The notes: a model not told the origin generated them from the sequence alone. A DNA stretch of 13,121 bases from CAZPMT01 sp964587655 (GCA_964587655.1 CAZPMT010000151.1:1-13121), one strand, 5' to 3'; shown: positions 1-6,518, counted from the first letter of the stretch. Numbers and translations: made by a program.

Positions 1-592
1 CGTGACGCCGGATGTAATCCCACACCTGTTCGTCGGTCCAGTCGGCCAGCGGGCACAGCTTGATCTTGTTCTGTGGTGCGCTGGCCGGGCCATAATTGGC
101 GGCTCTTGGAGTTGATGCGCGTCCGCTGGACTGGTCGCGGCGTAGACCCGTGATCCAAACGTCGACCGTTTCGAGGGCGCGCTGATTGGGCTCGACCTTG
201 CGCACGCGGCAGCACAACTCCTGCTTTGCGCGACCGTCGAAAAAGAGGTACTCGCCATGTTGGCGGATCATGTCTTCGAGCCGGTCAGGATCGGGTTCGA
301 AGCGTTCAATCGCAACCCCGTAGCGATCGTGGAGCGCGTCCAGGAGTTCGTAAGTTTCTTTCGGCAACCGGAGGGTGTCGATGACGATGACGCGCAATTC
401 CGGTGCGACGCGGTGCGCCATGTCTATCATCACGCATCCCGTGTTCTGAAGTCCCGTGAATATCGCCGCTGTTCCCGACCACGCAACGGCTATTCTCGTC
501 AACTCAGCGCTTCCAGCCAACATGAGAACGGCTTCAGGCTTCTCGTGTCGCTTGAACTCCGCCAAGCGAGCCGCCCATTTGTCTTTCCTCAT
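1..592 (-). CDS. cysH: Phosphoadenylyl/adenylyl-sulfate reductase (CysH family), 3' end outside window
   Basis: The partial gene gives 197 residues from an ATG preceded by an AAGGAGG ribosome site (complement of 597-603). The family reduces APS or PAPS to sulfite in cytoplasmic sulfate assimilation. Recognisable blocks are VMIDMAHRVAPELRV (about 54-68), IDTLRLPKETYELLD (71-85), QELCCRVRKVEP (124-135), WITGLRRDQS (146-155) and CPLADWTDEQVWDYIRRH (180-197). The paired cysteines 127-128 are the first half of the Cys-Cys/CxxC set that binds a 4Fe-4S cluster in APS-type reductases; the second half and the ECGLH-type catalytic tail would lie to the left. The nucleotide-binding loop reads FTGLQNTGCV, a variant of the usual SF(Q/G)xxG form. 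It lies 121 bp downstream of the radical SAM gene on the same strand. The family call is firm; APS versus PAPS preference is inferred from the CC motif. Confidence 0.88.
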   Translation of the reverse strand, partial: MRKDKWAARLAEFKRHEKPEAVLMLAGSAELTRIAVAWSGTAAIFTGLQNTGCVMIDMAHRVAPELRVIVIDTLRLPKETYELLDALHDRYGVAIERFEPDPDRLEDMIRQHGEYLFFDGRAKQELCCRVRKVEPNQRALETVDVWITGLRRDQSSGRASTPRAANYGPASAPQNKIKLCPLADWTDEQVWDYIRRH

Positions 593-620
593 AATTCCTC
601 CTTGTTTTCTCCTCCCGATC

Positions 621-675
621 GCAGGACATGCACGGCACAACCACCTGTTTACGTGCACTGATGCGTCTGTCCTGC
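621..675. repeat. Nested inverted repeat in the cysH 5' leader region
   Basis: An outer 8-bp perfect inverted repeat (GCAGGACA at 621-628 with TGTCCTGC at 668-675) encloses an inner 6-bp pair (TGCACG at 629-634 with CGTGCA at 652-657). On one side the arms are contiguous; on the other they are separated by a 10-nt bulge. It sits in the 121-bp gap between the radical SAM gene and cysH, so in the transcript it would fold just upstream of the cysH ribosome site. It could be an attenuator, an operator or chance; no T-run follows, so a simple intrinsic terminator is not supported. Confidence 0.4.
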
Positions 676-713
676 GGAAACAGCAATTCACCCGCCATTG
701 CAGCCGCTCCTCC

Positions 714-1670
714 TTACAACAGCCCCAGTTGCTCTGTTTCCTGCGTTCCAGGCTCCCATTCGCCGGTGAGATTGCAGTTCTCGTTTGAGATGTCCGGATT
801 CATGCAACCACAACAGTGACATTCCAGCCCGTAAGCATGAGCCAATGTAATAGCTCGTCCAAAGATCTCCTCGCGTTGCGCCTTCGGCAAGGCGATCTGT
901 GAAAACCTGTCATTGCATACGCGGATCTTTAGCCCCGGAACGTATCGTCCGATGAGGCGATCCCGCACGTGCTTATCAGCAATCCTCTCGCGCAGAACCC
1001 CAAACAGAACGGGCCTAAGATAGAGCACGTTAAGGGCAACGCGCTTGACGCCCAACTCGCTCAGTGTATGAAAAAGGTTATCGAGAGTAGCCGGATCGTC
1101 CGTCAACTCCGGCAGGATCGGATCCAATCGGACCTCTGTTTCGATGCCGAACCGGATCAGCCGCTCAATCTGTCTCAGTCTCACGTCCACGGGCGCGCAG
1201 CCGGGCTCAAAGACCTCAATGATCGAGGCGTCGAGCGTAATCAGGCCAATCTGCGCTCGTACCTGTCCCGGATGCGCCCCGAACAACGCCATGTGTTCGG
1301 CAGGAATGACGCCCTTGCTCACAAATGCAATTCCAATCCCTTGTGAAAGGAGAAACGCAAAGACATCGTATGCCAGCTTCAATACGGCTTTGACCGGCTG
1401 AAAGACGTCCGTCGATGGACTGAAGTAGACGAATGCCGGCTTCACCCGTTTCCGGCGAAGCCCCTCACGCAGCTTCTGCAAGGTGTTCCCATAGAGCACA
1501 ACCTTGCCTTCTCCCGGATACTGCGAGTAGCTGCGGCTGTAACAATAGAGGCAGCCATGTGCACAGCCGGAAGTCAGGTTTACAGACGGAACGCGGGAAA
1601 GACACGGCAACTGCGATGGAGTCAACACCGCCGCTCTGCGGTCTCTGACGATGATCTCCACGGTTCTCAT
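714..1670 (-). CDS. SPL-family radical SAM protein (spore photoproduct lyase-like, COG1533 type)
   Basis: This 318-residue protein carries the radical SAM cluster motif CAHGCLYC (Cys36, Cys40, Cys43) after the family's N-terminal LTPS...P.V.L pattern. The motif binds a 4Fe-4S cluster that cleaves S-adenosylmethionine. FVYFSPSTDVFQP and the later EVRLDPILPEL are typical of the SPL/'DNA repair photolyase' group, most members of which have no proven substrate. The C-terminus is unusual: Cys284, 286, 287, 289 and 299 cluster around CHCCGCMNPD and could ligate a second Fe-S cluster or a metal. The ATG at 1670 has GAGG eight bases upstream. A GTG at 1763 would add 31 residues but has no ribosome site and no family-like sequence, so the shorter form is preferred. 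It lies upstream of cysH on the same strand. The exact reaction is unknown. Confidence 0.85.
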   Translation of the reverse strand: MRTVEIIVRDRRAAVLTPSQLPCLSRVPSVNLTSGCAHGCLYCYSRSYSQYPGEGKVVLYGNTLQKLREGLRRKRVKPAFVYFSPSTDVFQPVKAVLKLAYDVFAFLLSQGIGIAFVSKGVIPAEHMALFGAHPGQVRAQIGLITLDASIIEVFEPGCAPVDVRLRQIERLIRFGIETEVRLDPILPELTDDPATLDNLFHTLSELGVKRVALNVLYLRPVLFGVLRERIADKHVRDRLIGRYVPGLKIRVCNDRFSQIALPKAQREEIFGRAITLAHAYGLECHCCGCMNPDISNENCNLTGEWEPGTQETEQLGLL

Positions 1671-2030
1671 CTGCCGCGCCTCGCTTTCTTTCCCGTCATT
1701 GTTTCCCAAGCGTTTGCACCCGTGTATGCCCGTAGGCACCGGTATGGAATCTCTACAGGGCACGCAGCAGGATGCCCAAGAGTGTTGACGACATTGTAAT
1801 CCTCGTCACACAGAATCGGCACTCGGCAAAGGGAAAGCAAAAAAACGAAGACTTTGCGCGTACCGGGGGCATACGGTTCGCCACGCCGCCCGTGATCGAA
1901 ACCCTCTATATATTAGCCCACGACGTTCCACTGTTCCGGTGTTGGATGTCCGGGCTTACGGCATGCGAAACAAGGGGTTGCAAGGAACGTTTGATGGGGC
2001 AAGACGGGACAAATGGGACGAAACGGCAGT
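1671..2030. other. Gene-poor stretch upstream of the radical SAM gene
   Basis: No credible gene is seen here. The plus-strand frame 1772-2032 is open, but it starts within the upstream region of the radical SAM gene, has no good ribosome site, and has no recognisable family sequence. The stretch contains the first copy of a 14-mer repeated at 2308-2321 and presumably the promoter of the radical SAM gene, for which I found no convincing -35/-10 pair. Confidence 0.5.
1965..1978 (+). repeat. 14-bp direct repeat, copy 1
   Basis: GCGAAACAAGGGGT occurs here and exactly again at 2308-2321. In both places a GGGCTT lies upstream (1952-1957 and 2284-2289), so the two are probably diverged copies of a slightly longer element. 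Function unknown. Confidence 0.6.
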
Positions 2031-2079
2031 AGGAGTCAGAAGACAGGAGTCAGGAGTCAGAAGACAGGAGTCAGAAGTC
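2031..2079 (+). repeat. Heptamer tandem array (AGGAGTC/AGAAGAC units)
   Basis: Seven contiguous 7-mers alternate between AGGAGTC and AGAAGAC or AGAAGTC, in the order AGGAGTC, AGAAGAC, AGGAGTC, AGGAGTC, AGAAGAC, AGGAGTC, AGAAGTC. No ORF covers them convincingly. They resemble the short tandemly repeated repetitive (STRR) heptamers known from cyanobacteria in unit length and style, though nothing else here is cyanobacterial. An inverted set of the same heptamers lies at 2172-2196. Confidence 0.85.
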
Positions 2080-2171
2080 AGAAGGAGAGCGAGTTACGTG
2101 AAGAGGGTGGCTTAACAACTGGGCGAAGCATCCAACCGTCTCCCGCCGGACGTAACCTGCGCGCGGCCAAC

Positions 2172-2196
2172 ATTCTGACTCCTGTCTCCTGACTCT
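2172..2196 (-). repeat. Inverted partner of the heptamer array
   Basis: On the minus strand this reads as AGAGTC, AGGAGAC, AGGAGTC, AGAAT: the same heptamers in opposite orientation to 2031-2079. A 15-bp stretch is perfectly complementary between the two arms (2062-2076 with 2173-2187), enclosing about 96 bp. The pair could form a long hairpin or cruciform, or could be the two ends of a small non-autonomous element. Confidence 0.8.
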
Positions 2197-2246
2197 ATTT
2201 AGGATGAATAGCGTCCCGTTGTCGGCCCGAGGAAACAACGCTCATC

Positions 2247-2279
2247 GGGTTTCGGGTTTGGGGGGTTCGGGTCTCGGGG
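2247..2279 (+). repeat. G-run cluster, putative G-quadruplex
   Basis: Five runs of three or more G (2247-2249, 2254-2256, 2260-2265, 2269-2271, 2276-2279) are separated by loops of 3 or 4 bases, which fits the standard G3+N1-7 quadruplex pattern on the plus strand. It lies in a non-coding gap between the heptamer repeats and the second 14-mer copy. Confidence 0.65.
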
Positions 2280-2288
2280 TTATGGGCT

Positions 2289-2708
2289 TCAGACAGGGTG
2301 CAACTTCGCGAAACAAGGGGTGTTTAGTCGACAATTGTTGGATAAAATCATATTAAACGAACTATTAGCCGATGGCTGTCCCTGTCCCTCAGTCAGGCTG
2401 CGCAGATCCTGAATCTCATACCAATTCACCCCGTCCGCGCTCACCGCAACTCCGTCGAAGTTCGCATCATCCCCAAACGGACCCGGCGGCGGCGCATGCG
2501 GCTCGTCCCCATACTCCAGCGCCTTGAATGACAGACGTACATGCTCGAACCCCGAAAGATCGAACGTCAACGTCACCGCATTCCGTGCGTACTCGAAATC
2601 CTGCACCGGGTCCGACATCTGGATCGACAGACCCTCCGACTGGTTCGTTAGATCGATGCCTGGACCGGATTGTTCGACACTTGCGGCAGGAATAGTCTTC
2701 GGTTGCTC
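2289..2708 (-). pseudogene. Fragment of a secreted beta-sandwich-type protein
   Basis: The open frame (bounded upstream by a TAG at 2709-2711) encodes blocks such as GIDLTNQSEGLSI, VTLTFDLSGFEHVRLSF, DANFDGVAVSADGVNWYEI and QDLRSLTE. These look like a repeated beta-sandwich module from very large secreted proteins (hydrophobic 'DLSG..hV.LSF' strand, then 'FDGVAVS.DG..WY.i'). There is no signal peptide, no proper start, and no continuation. The family-like sequence stops near 2388, after which the frame runs through low-complexity sequence and the second 14-mer copy. An ATG at 2618 exists but falls inside the conserved block. I read this as a decayed domain left by rearrangement; a very small real gene is the less likely alternative. 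Confidence 0.55.
2308..2321 (+). repeat. 14-bp direct repeat, copy 2
   Basis: Exact second copy of GCGAAACAAGGGGT (first copy at 1965-1978). It lies at the truncated end of the beta-sandwich protein fragment and is followed by an AT-rich stretch (about 2335-2365), which marks a plausible rearrangement junction. Confidence 0.6.
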
Positions 2709-2801
2709 CTAATTCGTGAGTGGCAATTCGTAATCTCACTCGCAGCTTCCCATACAAGGCTGCGGCCAGAGTGCATCTTCGGGACGAGAAAGAATGCACC
2801 A

Positions 2802-3311
2802 TTAGGCGCTTGGCCTGGAGGGAGAGGGACGTTCCCACACTTCCAGCGCCTTCTTGTAAAGCCGAGGAAAGTCGTTCCAGAACAAAGGCCCACGTTCTTC
2901 ACGCAGTTCCGTCAGAAAGCGCGCACAGGGCTCGTAAGTCTTGATAATGCTATCCCCCCATTCCCTGACTATGATCTCATGCGGAAGCATTCCATTAAGT
3001 CCGGCGGCCCCAATGGCATCGTAGGTGCGGCAGGTCTCATCGAAGGCCTTCCTGAGATCCGGTGGCATATCTTTGAGTGTGCCCTTGTACTTCGGCAAGT
3101 CCTTTATCACGGTATCCCGCGCTTCCACACGTTTCGGCTCGGAGAGTAGGTCGGTCGCCCAGATGTAAACCGAACCGTATGACGCGGTGCGCGTCATCTC
3201 AAGAAGCCCATCAGTTGCCCGGGCGTAGCGCCGGGTAAGCCACAGAAGATAGATGAACAGCGCGGCGTTGACCACTGCGAGAACAACGTCTGCAATCTCA
3301 GATGTCGTCAT
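2802..3311 (-). CDS. DUF4760-like single-pass membrane protein
   Basis: The protein has 169 residues. One N-terminal membrane helix (about residues 5-26, IADVVLAVVNAALFIYLLWL) is followed by an RR-rich cytoplasmic edge and a soluble helical domain. That domain has the DUF4760-style pattern of a conserved RVEARDTVIKDL segment, then 'YDAIGAAGLNGMLP', a W in REWGDSI, and a C-terminal FW..FPRLYKKALEVW. DUF4760 has no established biochemical role. The ATG at 3311 has AAGGAG eight bases upstream; a start at 3368 would place residues before the helix without a ribosome site. It is the last gene of the minus-strand group, 87 bp after the methyltransferase-nuclease, suggesting co-transcription. Membership in DUF4760 is from pattern memory, not a search. 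Confidence 0.75.
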   Translation of the reverse strand: MTTSEIADVVLAVVNAALFIYLLWLTRRYARATDGLLEMTRTASYGSVYIWATDLLSEPKRVEARDTVIKDLPKYKGTLKDMPPDLRKAFDETCRTYDAIGAAGLNGMLPHEIIVREWGDSIIKTYEPCARFLTELREERGPLFWNDFPRLYKKALEVWERPSPSRPSA

Positions 3312-3398
3312 TTGATCCACTCCTTCAACGGTCTTGGTGACAGGTACGAACGAATACACCCAACACAAACAAGCAAATCATAGCGGCTGTTTTTCTTC

Positions 3399-5039
3399 TC
3401 ATTCCCCATCCCCCAACCCCGGAAACTCCTCCGTCTCCACCTTTGGCCGCGACGCTTTCGGGGCTTTTTTGAATGTCGCGCCGACTTGTCTTACTGGCGG
3501 CATGTCTATCTGCTTCCCGGCCAGAAGGTCGGCCACCGTCAGAAGCTGCATCTTCGGATACTTCTTGTTCCACATTTTCGATTCATAGAATCCCGCCGTG
3601 ACCGCTTCCGTCTGCATGGGTTTGGTCGGGTCTTCCATGGAAATCAGAACGCCTATTGCGGCCTTATCCCGCTCCACAACGCCGCGCAAGTCGCGTACTT
3701 GGTTGGCCGTGACATGCCCCGCCTTCACGGAGAGGATGACCAATTCAAACTTCCCGGCCCCGTCGCCCTGGAACACGATCTTGCCGTCAATGCCCTTGTC
3801 CGCCCCCTTCTTCTCTTCCACGGGGCGCGCACCCACAAGACCCAGCGACCACCACTGAAATTGATACGGCTCAGACGCGGCCAGCGCCTTAGCGTCCGGC
3901 ACGCTCACCGGCTCGCCCACAACCTTGAACTCAACCGAATCGCCAAAGGCGTCCTTGAGCCGTTCCTTCATCAGCGTCATGGCAAGGTGCGTGATGTCTA
4001 TCCCAATCCACTGGCGGTCCAACCTCTGCGCCGCTGCAATCGTTGTCCCACAGCCGCAGAAGGGGTCGAGGACAAGATCGCCTTCGTTGCTGCTCGCCTT
4101 GATAATCCTTTCAAGCAACGCCTCCGGCTTCTGGGTCGGGTAGCCGAGACGTTCGTCCGCCATTGAGTTTATCGCCGATATGTCGTCCCACGTGTCACCG
4201 ATGGCTATTCCGTTCATTTCGTCCAAGAATCGTTTGTAGGCAGGGACTGTGCCGGGTTTCGTCTGAACGACGCGGCCCTCTTTGAGGAGTTGCTCCATCT
4301 TTTCTTTGCTATACCGCCAGTACCGCGTTACGCCCATAAAGTCGTACTGCGGATGTCCCCGGCTTCCAGCCCCAGGCGCGGTCAGGTTGTCGAGCCTGTA
4401 ATGCCGGCCATCAGCATCCACGTACCGATACTTCTTGGCAACGTACTCCTGAGAGTATGCCGCAAACTGCTGATTGAAGACAGCTTGCTTTTCCGCATCC
4501 TTCGCGTAATGGAGGAGTAGGTCTCGAATGCGTGGCCAATTCTTGGCGCCCTGCCGGAAATCGTTCTTCGTTGTCGTCCGTTTCCAACTGATCTCATTAC
4601 GAAAATTCCCCGGTGCGAAGACGGCGTCCATCAGCAGCTTCAGGTAGTGACTTGCCGTCGGGTCACAGTGAAGGTAAATGCATCCGCTCGACTTCAGCAC
4701 GCGCCGCATTTCCACGAGGCGCGGGGCCATCATCACTAGGTAGGCGAGCATGTCGCAGGGGCCGAGGAACGTGCGGAAAGCCTGCATCACGTCCGCGACC
4801 TTGCCGCCAGCGGTTACAAGGTCCGCATAGACGGCCTCATCTTCCTGATCCCAAGTCCACGTGTCCTCAAACGCCTGAATCTGCGAAGCCGCGCGAGTCC
4901 CGTCCTGCTCCTTGAACAGAACGTTGTAGTTCTGGTTGCTCTTGAACGGCGGGTCCAGGTAGATGAGGTCAACCGACTCATCCTTGACATACCGCCTCAG
5001 AATATCCAGGTTATCCCCGTAATAAAGCACATTCCCCAT
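3399..5039 (-). CDS. Beta-class DNA methyltransferase fused to Mrr-like nuclease domain
   Basis: This 546-residue protein starts with an N6/N4 methylase core. Motif IV is DPPF (29-32), a target-recognition region spans roughly 150-300, and the SAM-binding motif I LDPFCGCGTT is at 324-333. The order IV-recognition-I defines the beta class. From about residue 390 a second domain follows: GIDGKIVF (416-423), then VILSVKAGHV (434-443), then QVRDLRGVVERDKAAIGVLIS. This matches Mrr-type PD-(D/E)xK nucleases, with Asp418 and Lys439 as candidate catalytic residues; the usual E/Q before the Lys-containing pair is a Ser. One chain would therefore both modify and cut DNA. The ATG at 5039 (MGNVLYYGDNLDIL) has GGAAGG ten bases upstream; the in-frame extension to 5168 overlaps the upstream gene and is not family-like. 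It follows the small membrane-protein gene by 46 bp. Confidence 0.88.
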   Translation of the reverse strand: MGNVLYYGDNLDILRRYVKDESVDLIYLDPPFKSNQNYNVLFKEQDGTRAASQIQAFEDTWTWDQEDEAVYADLVTAGGKVADVMQAFRTFLGPCDMLAYLVMMAPRLVEMRRVLKSSGCIYLHCDPTASHYLKLLMDAVFAPGNFRNEISWKRTTTKNDFRQGAKNWPRIRDLLLHYAKDAEKQAVFNQQFAAYSQEYVAKKYRYVDADGRHYRLDNLTAPGAGSRGHPQYDFMGVTRYWRYSKEKMEQLLKEGRVVQTKPGTVPAYKRFLDEMNGIAIGDTWDDISAINSMADERLGYPTQKPEALLERIIKASSNEGDLVLDPFCGCGTTIAAAQRLDRQWIGIDITHLAMTLMKERLKDAFGDSVEFKVVGEPVSVPDAKALAASEPYQFQWWSLGLVGARPVEEKKGADKGIDGKIVFQGDGAGKFELVILSVKAGHVTANQVRDLRGVVERDKAAIGVLISMEDPTKPMQTEAVTAGFYESKMWNKKYPKMQLLTVADLLAGKQIDMPPVRQVGATFKKAPKASRPKVETEEFPGLGDGE

Positions 5040-5085
5040 TCTCACAAACCCTTCCGCAGTCCTCTGCGTATGTCGAGGCACACTT

Positions 5086-5439
5086 TCACACAAGAAAAAC
5101 CCCTTCTTTCTCGTATATACTTTCCGGGATCTGTCGCCATAAGCTCCAAAGTTCCAACTTCCCTTCATAACGATAAATGTGTTTATCTGACATGCAGACG
5201 CGTCGCACTAGATCCTCGGAAAGGCACGTACCTTTCGCGAGAACTTCAGTCGTCACGTGGCTTTCCCCTGGTTCGTCTCGCGTGTTCTTCTGAAGCCAGT
5301 CGTGTACGACTCGGCGATCCATCTTTGCTTTTGCTTTGCTTCGCGCTAATAGAATAAGCGAAGTCAAAAGCCCAAGAACGGCGGCAACCACTACCCCAGC
5401 TATGATTTGCTCTCTGATTGAATTGAGTGACTCGTTCAT
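5086..5439 (-). CDS. Small membrane-anchored protein with predicted winged-helix-like tail
   Basis: The protein has 117 residues. One membrane helix (about 12-32, IIAGVVVAAVLGLLTSLIL) is followed by a basic KAKAKMDRR edge, then a compact domain: VVHDWLQKNTRDEPGESHVTTEVLAKGTCLSEDLVRRVCMSD and a strand-like HIYRYEGKLELWSLWRQ. The helix-turn-helix-strand spacing suggests a winged-helix fold, but this is inference. I do not know a named family or function. Its ATG overlaps the stop of the upstream gene (ATGA at 5436-5439) and has no strong ribosome site of its own, so translation is probably coupled to the TIR/NDT-like gene. That coupling suggests the two proteins work together, with this one possibly tethering a complex to the inner membrane. 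Confidence 0.78.
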   Translation of the reverse strand: MNESLNSIREQIIAGVVVAAVLGLLTSLILLARSKAKAKMDRRVVHDWLQKNTRDEPGESHVTTEVLAKGTCLSEDLVRRVCMSDKHIYRYEGKLELWSLWRQIPESIYEKEGVFLV

Positions 5440-6518
5440 GAATCCGTTTGTCCCGCGAAAATTGCCTCATCCGGATTGGTTAAAGCTGAAACGATATTTT
5501 CAGCCACCTTTTCTATAAGCTTCGCGCCCCAAAATGGGTCGTTAACATCGTAATAGATCACACGAATGTGCTGGAGATCGAAGGGAACATCGTTCTCGTG
5601 CGCCGAGACAAGAACGACGGGTTTCCTGAGGGCATGGGCAAGACCAAGCTCGTAGAAGACATTTGTATTCTTGGTTGTGAGTTCGGCGACCAAAACGCGA
5701 GCAGAACTGATTCCTGACCAGATCTGATTCATCACCTTGCCTGAACCGAAGATCTCGCTGTCCGCTCTTAGCGCTTTAAGTCCGGCCTTCTCAATTGCTG
5801 GTTTGTAGACCATTGAATAGTAGTCGCCATGGGGTTTCGCAAAGGGCATCATCACAAAGCAAACATCCCCGGCCTCGATCTTTACGTTCTTTCCAAGTTT
5901 CTTAAGACGTTCTGAACTTTCGAGCTTTGAATCTCCTTCGACTGAGAAATCTAGAACACGCTTTTTTTCATTATGATCTTCGAGGAGTTCAGCCTTTTGA
6001 AGTGTCTCTAAGAGGATGGTCTTAAACTCGGCCACTTTATCCTGAGGAATATGAAATGTATCTACAAGGGCATTATCGAGGAATTTTGGATCGGGAAGAT
6101 TCTCGCCTCTGTACTGACTGTAGAAATCGGAAATGTCTGGCGCTTTCAACACAGCTTCTCTCAACCCGTCTAATTCGTCCTTTGGATCCTGAGGACGAAG
6201 GATTTTTCGTCCAAGATCCGTAAGTGACGCCTTCCCTTTCTCTGGCCGTTCAAGAAGTCCAAACTTGATGGCCGAATTGAGTTCGACATTAAATGGTCCC
6301 AGAGGCGATTTAAGATTTAGATACCCGGCAGCTTCCTTATCGGTGCAAGGCTTGCCGGCATTTTGTTCCAAGATCGCGCGAGGTATTCTAAGAGCCTTCT
6401 CAAGAGAATGACGAGGATAGTGGGAGTGAAGTGCACCGTCAGACGATGATTTCTTCCGCTGCTTTCGCTGCTTAGCACTGACTTGTTTCGGTTCCTTTGT
6501 CTTGGTAACAGTTGCCAT
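5436..6518 (-). CDS. wHTH protein with C-terminal TIR/2-deoxyribosyltransferase-like domain (putative defence effector)
   Basis: The protein has 360 residues. A Lys/Ser-rich, likely disordered start (1-27) precedes a predicted winged-helix domain (about 37-110, PRHSLEKALRIPRAIL...FGLLERP...SLTDLGRKIL) and a helical linker (110-200). The C-terminal Rossmann-like domain (218-345) has CFVMMPF (220-226), a MVYKPAIEKAGL helix, RADSEI (251-256), a SARVLVAELT strand, and TNVFYELGLAHALRKPVVLV (285-304). NVFYELG is the hallmark of the nucleoside 2-deoxyribosyltransferase/TIR-like superfamily, where the Glu (here Glu290) acts in cleaving N-glycosidic bonds. Related domains in phage-defence proteins degrade or process nucleotides or NAD; the substrate here is unknown. 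GGAAGGA lies seven bases before the ATG. It is the first gene of the group and overlaps the next gene by four bases. Confidence 0.82.
   Translation of the reverse strand: MATVTKTKEPKQVSAKQRKQRKKSSSDGALHSHYPRHSLEKALRIPRAILEQNAGKPCTDKEAAGYLNLKSPLGPFNVELNSAIKFGLLERPEKGKASLTDLGRKILRPQDPKDELDGLREAVLKAPDISDFYSQYRGENLPDPKFLDNALVDTFHIPQDKVAEFKTILLETLQKAELLEDHNEKKRVLDFSVEGDSKLESSERLKKLGKNVKIEAGDVCFVMMPFAKPHGDYYSMVYKPAIEKAGLKALRADSEIFGSGKVMNQIWSGISSARVLVAELTTKNTNVFYELGLAHALRKPVVLVSAHENDVPFDLQHIRVIYYDVNDPFWGAKLIEKVAENIVSALTNPDEAIFAGQTDS

Noticed and set aside
1671..1763. Upstream GTG start adding 31 residues to the radical SAM protein
   Set aside because: No ribosome site and the added residues do not resemble the family; the ATG at 1670 has GAGG at good spacing.
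1772..2032. Small plus-strand protein of 86 residues
   Set aside because: No good ribosome site, no family-like sequence, and its end lies in repeat-rich DNA.
2031..2079. CRISPR array
   Set aside because: Units are contiguous 7-mers with no spacers of regular length, and no cas genes are present.
2184..2193. GTCTCCTGAC shared with the left REP hairpin loop region (7151-7160), as evidence of a REP copy
   Set aside because: The 10-mer arises from the heptamer units, and the flanking hairpin arms are absent.
2771..2799. Terminator after the DUF4760-like gene (GTGCAT/ATGCAC hairpin)
   Set aside because: Only a 6-bp stem with a 17-base loop and no following T-run on the minus strand.
3486..4166. 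Plus-strand open frame of 226 codons within the methylase-nuclease gene
   Set aside because: Shadow of a gene with clear DPPF and FCGCG motifs on the other strand; no ribosome site or family pattern.
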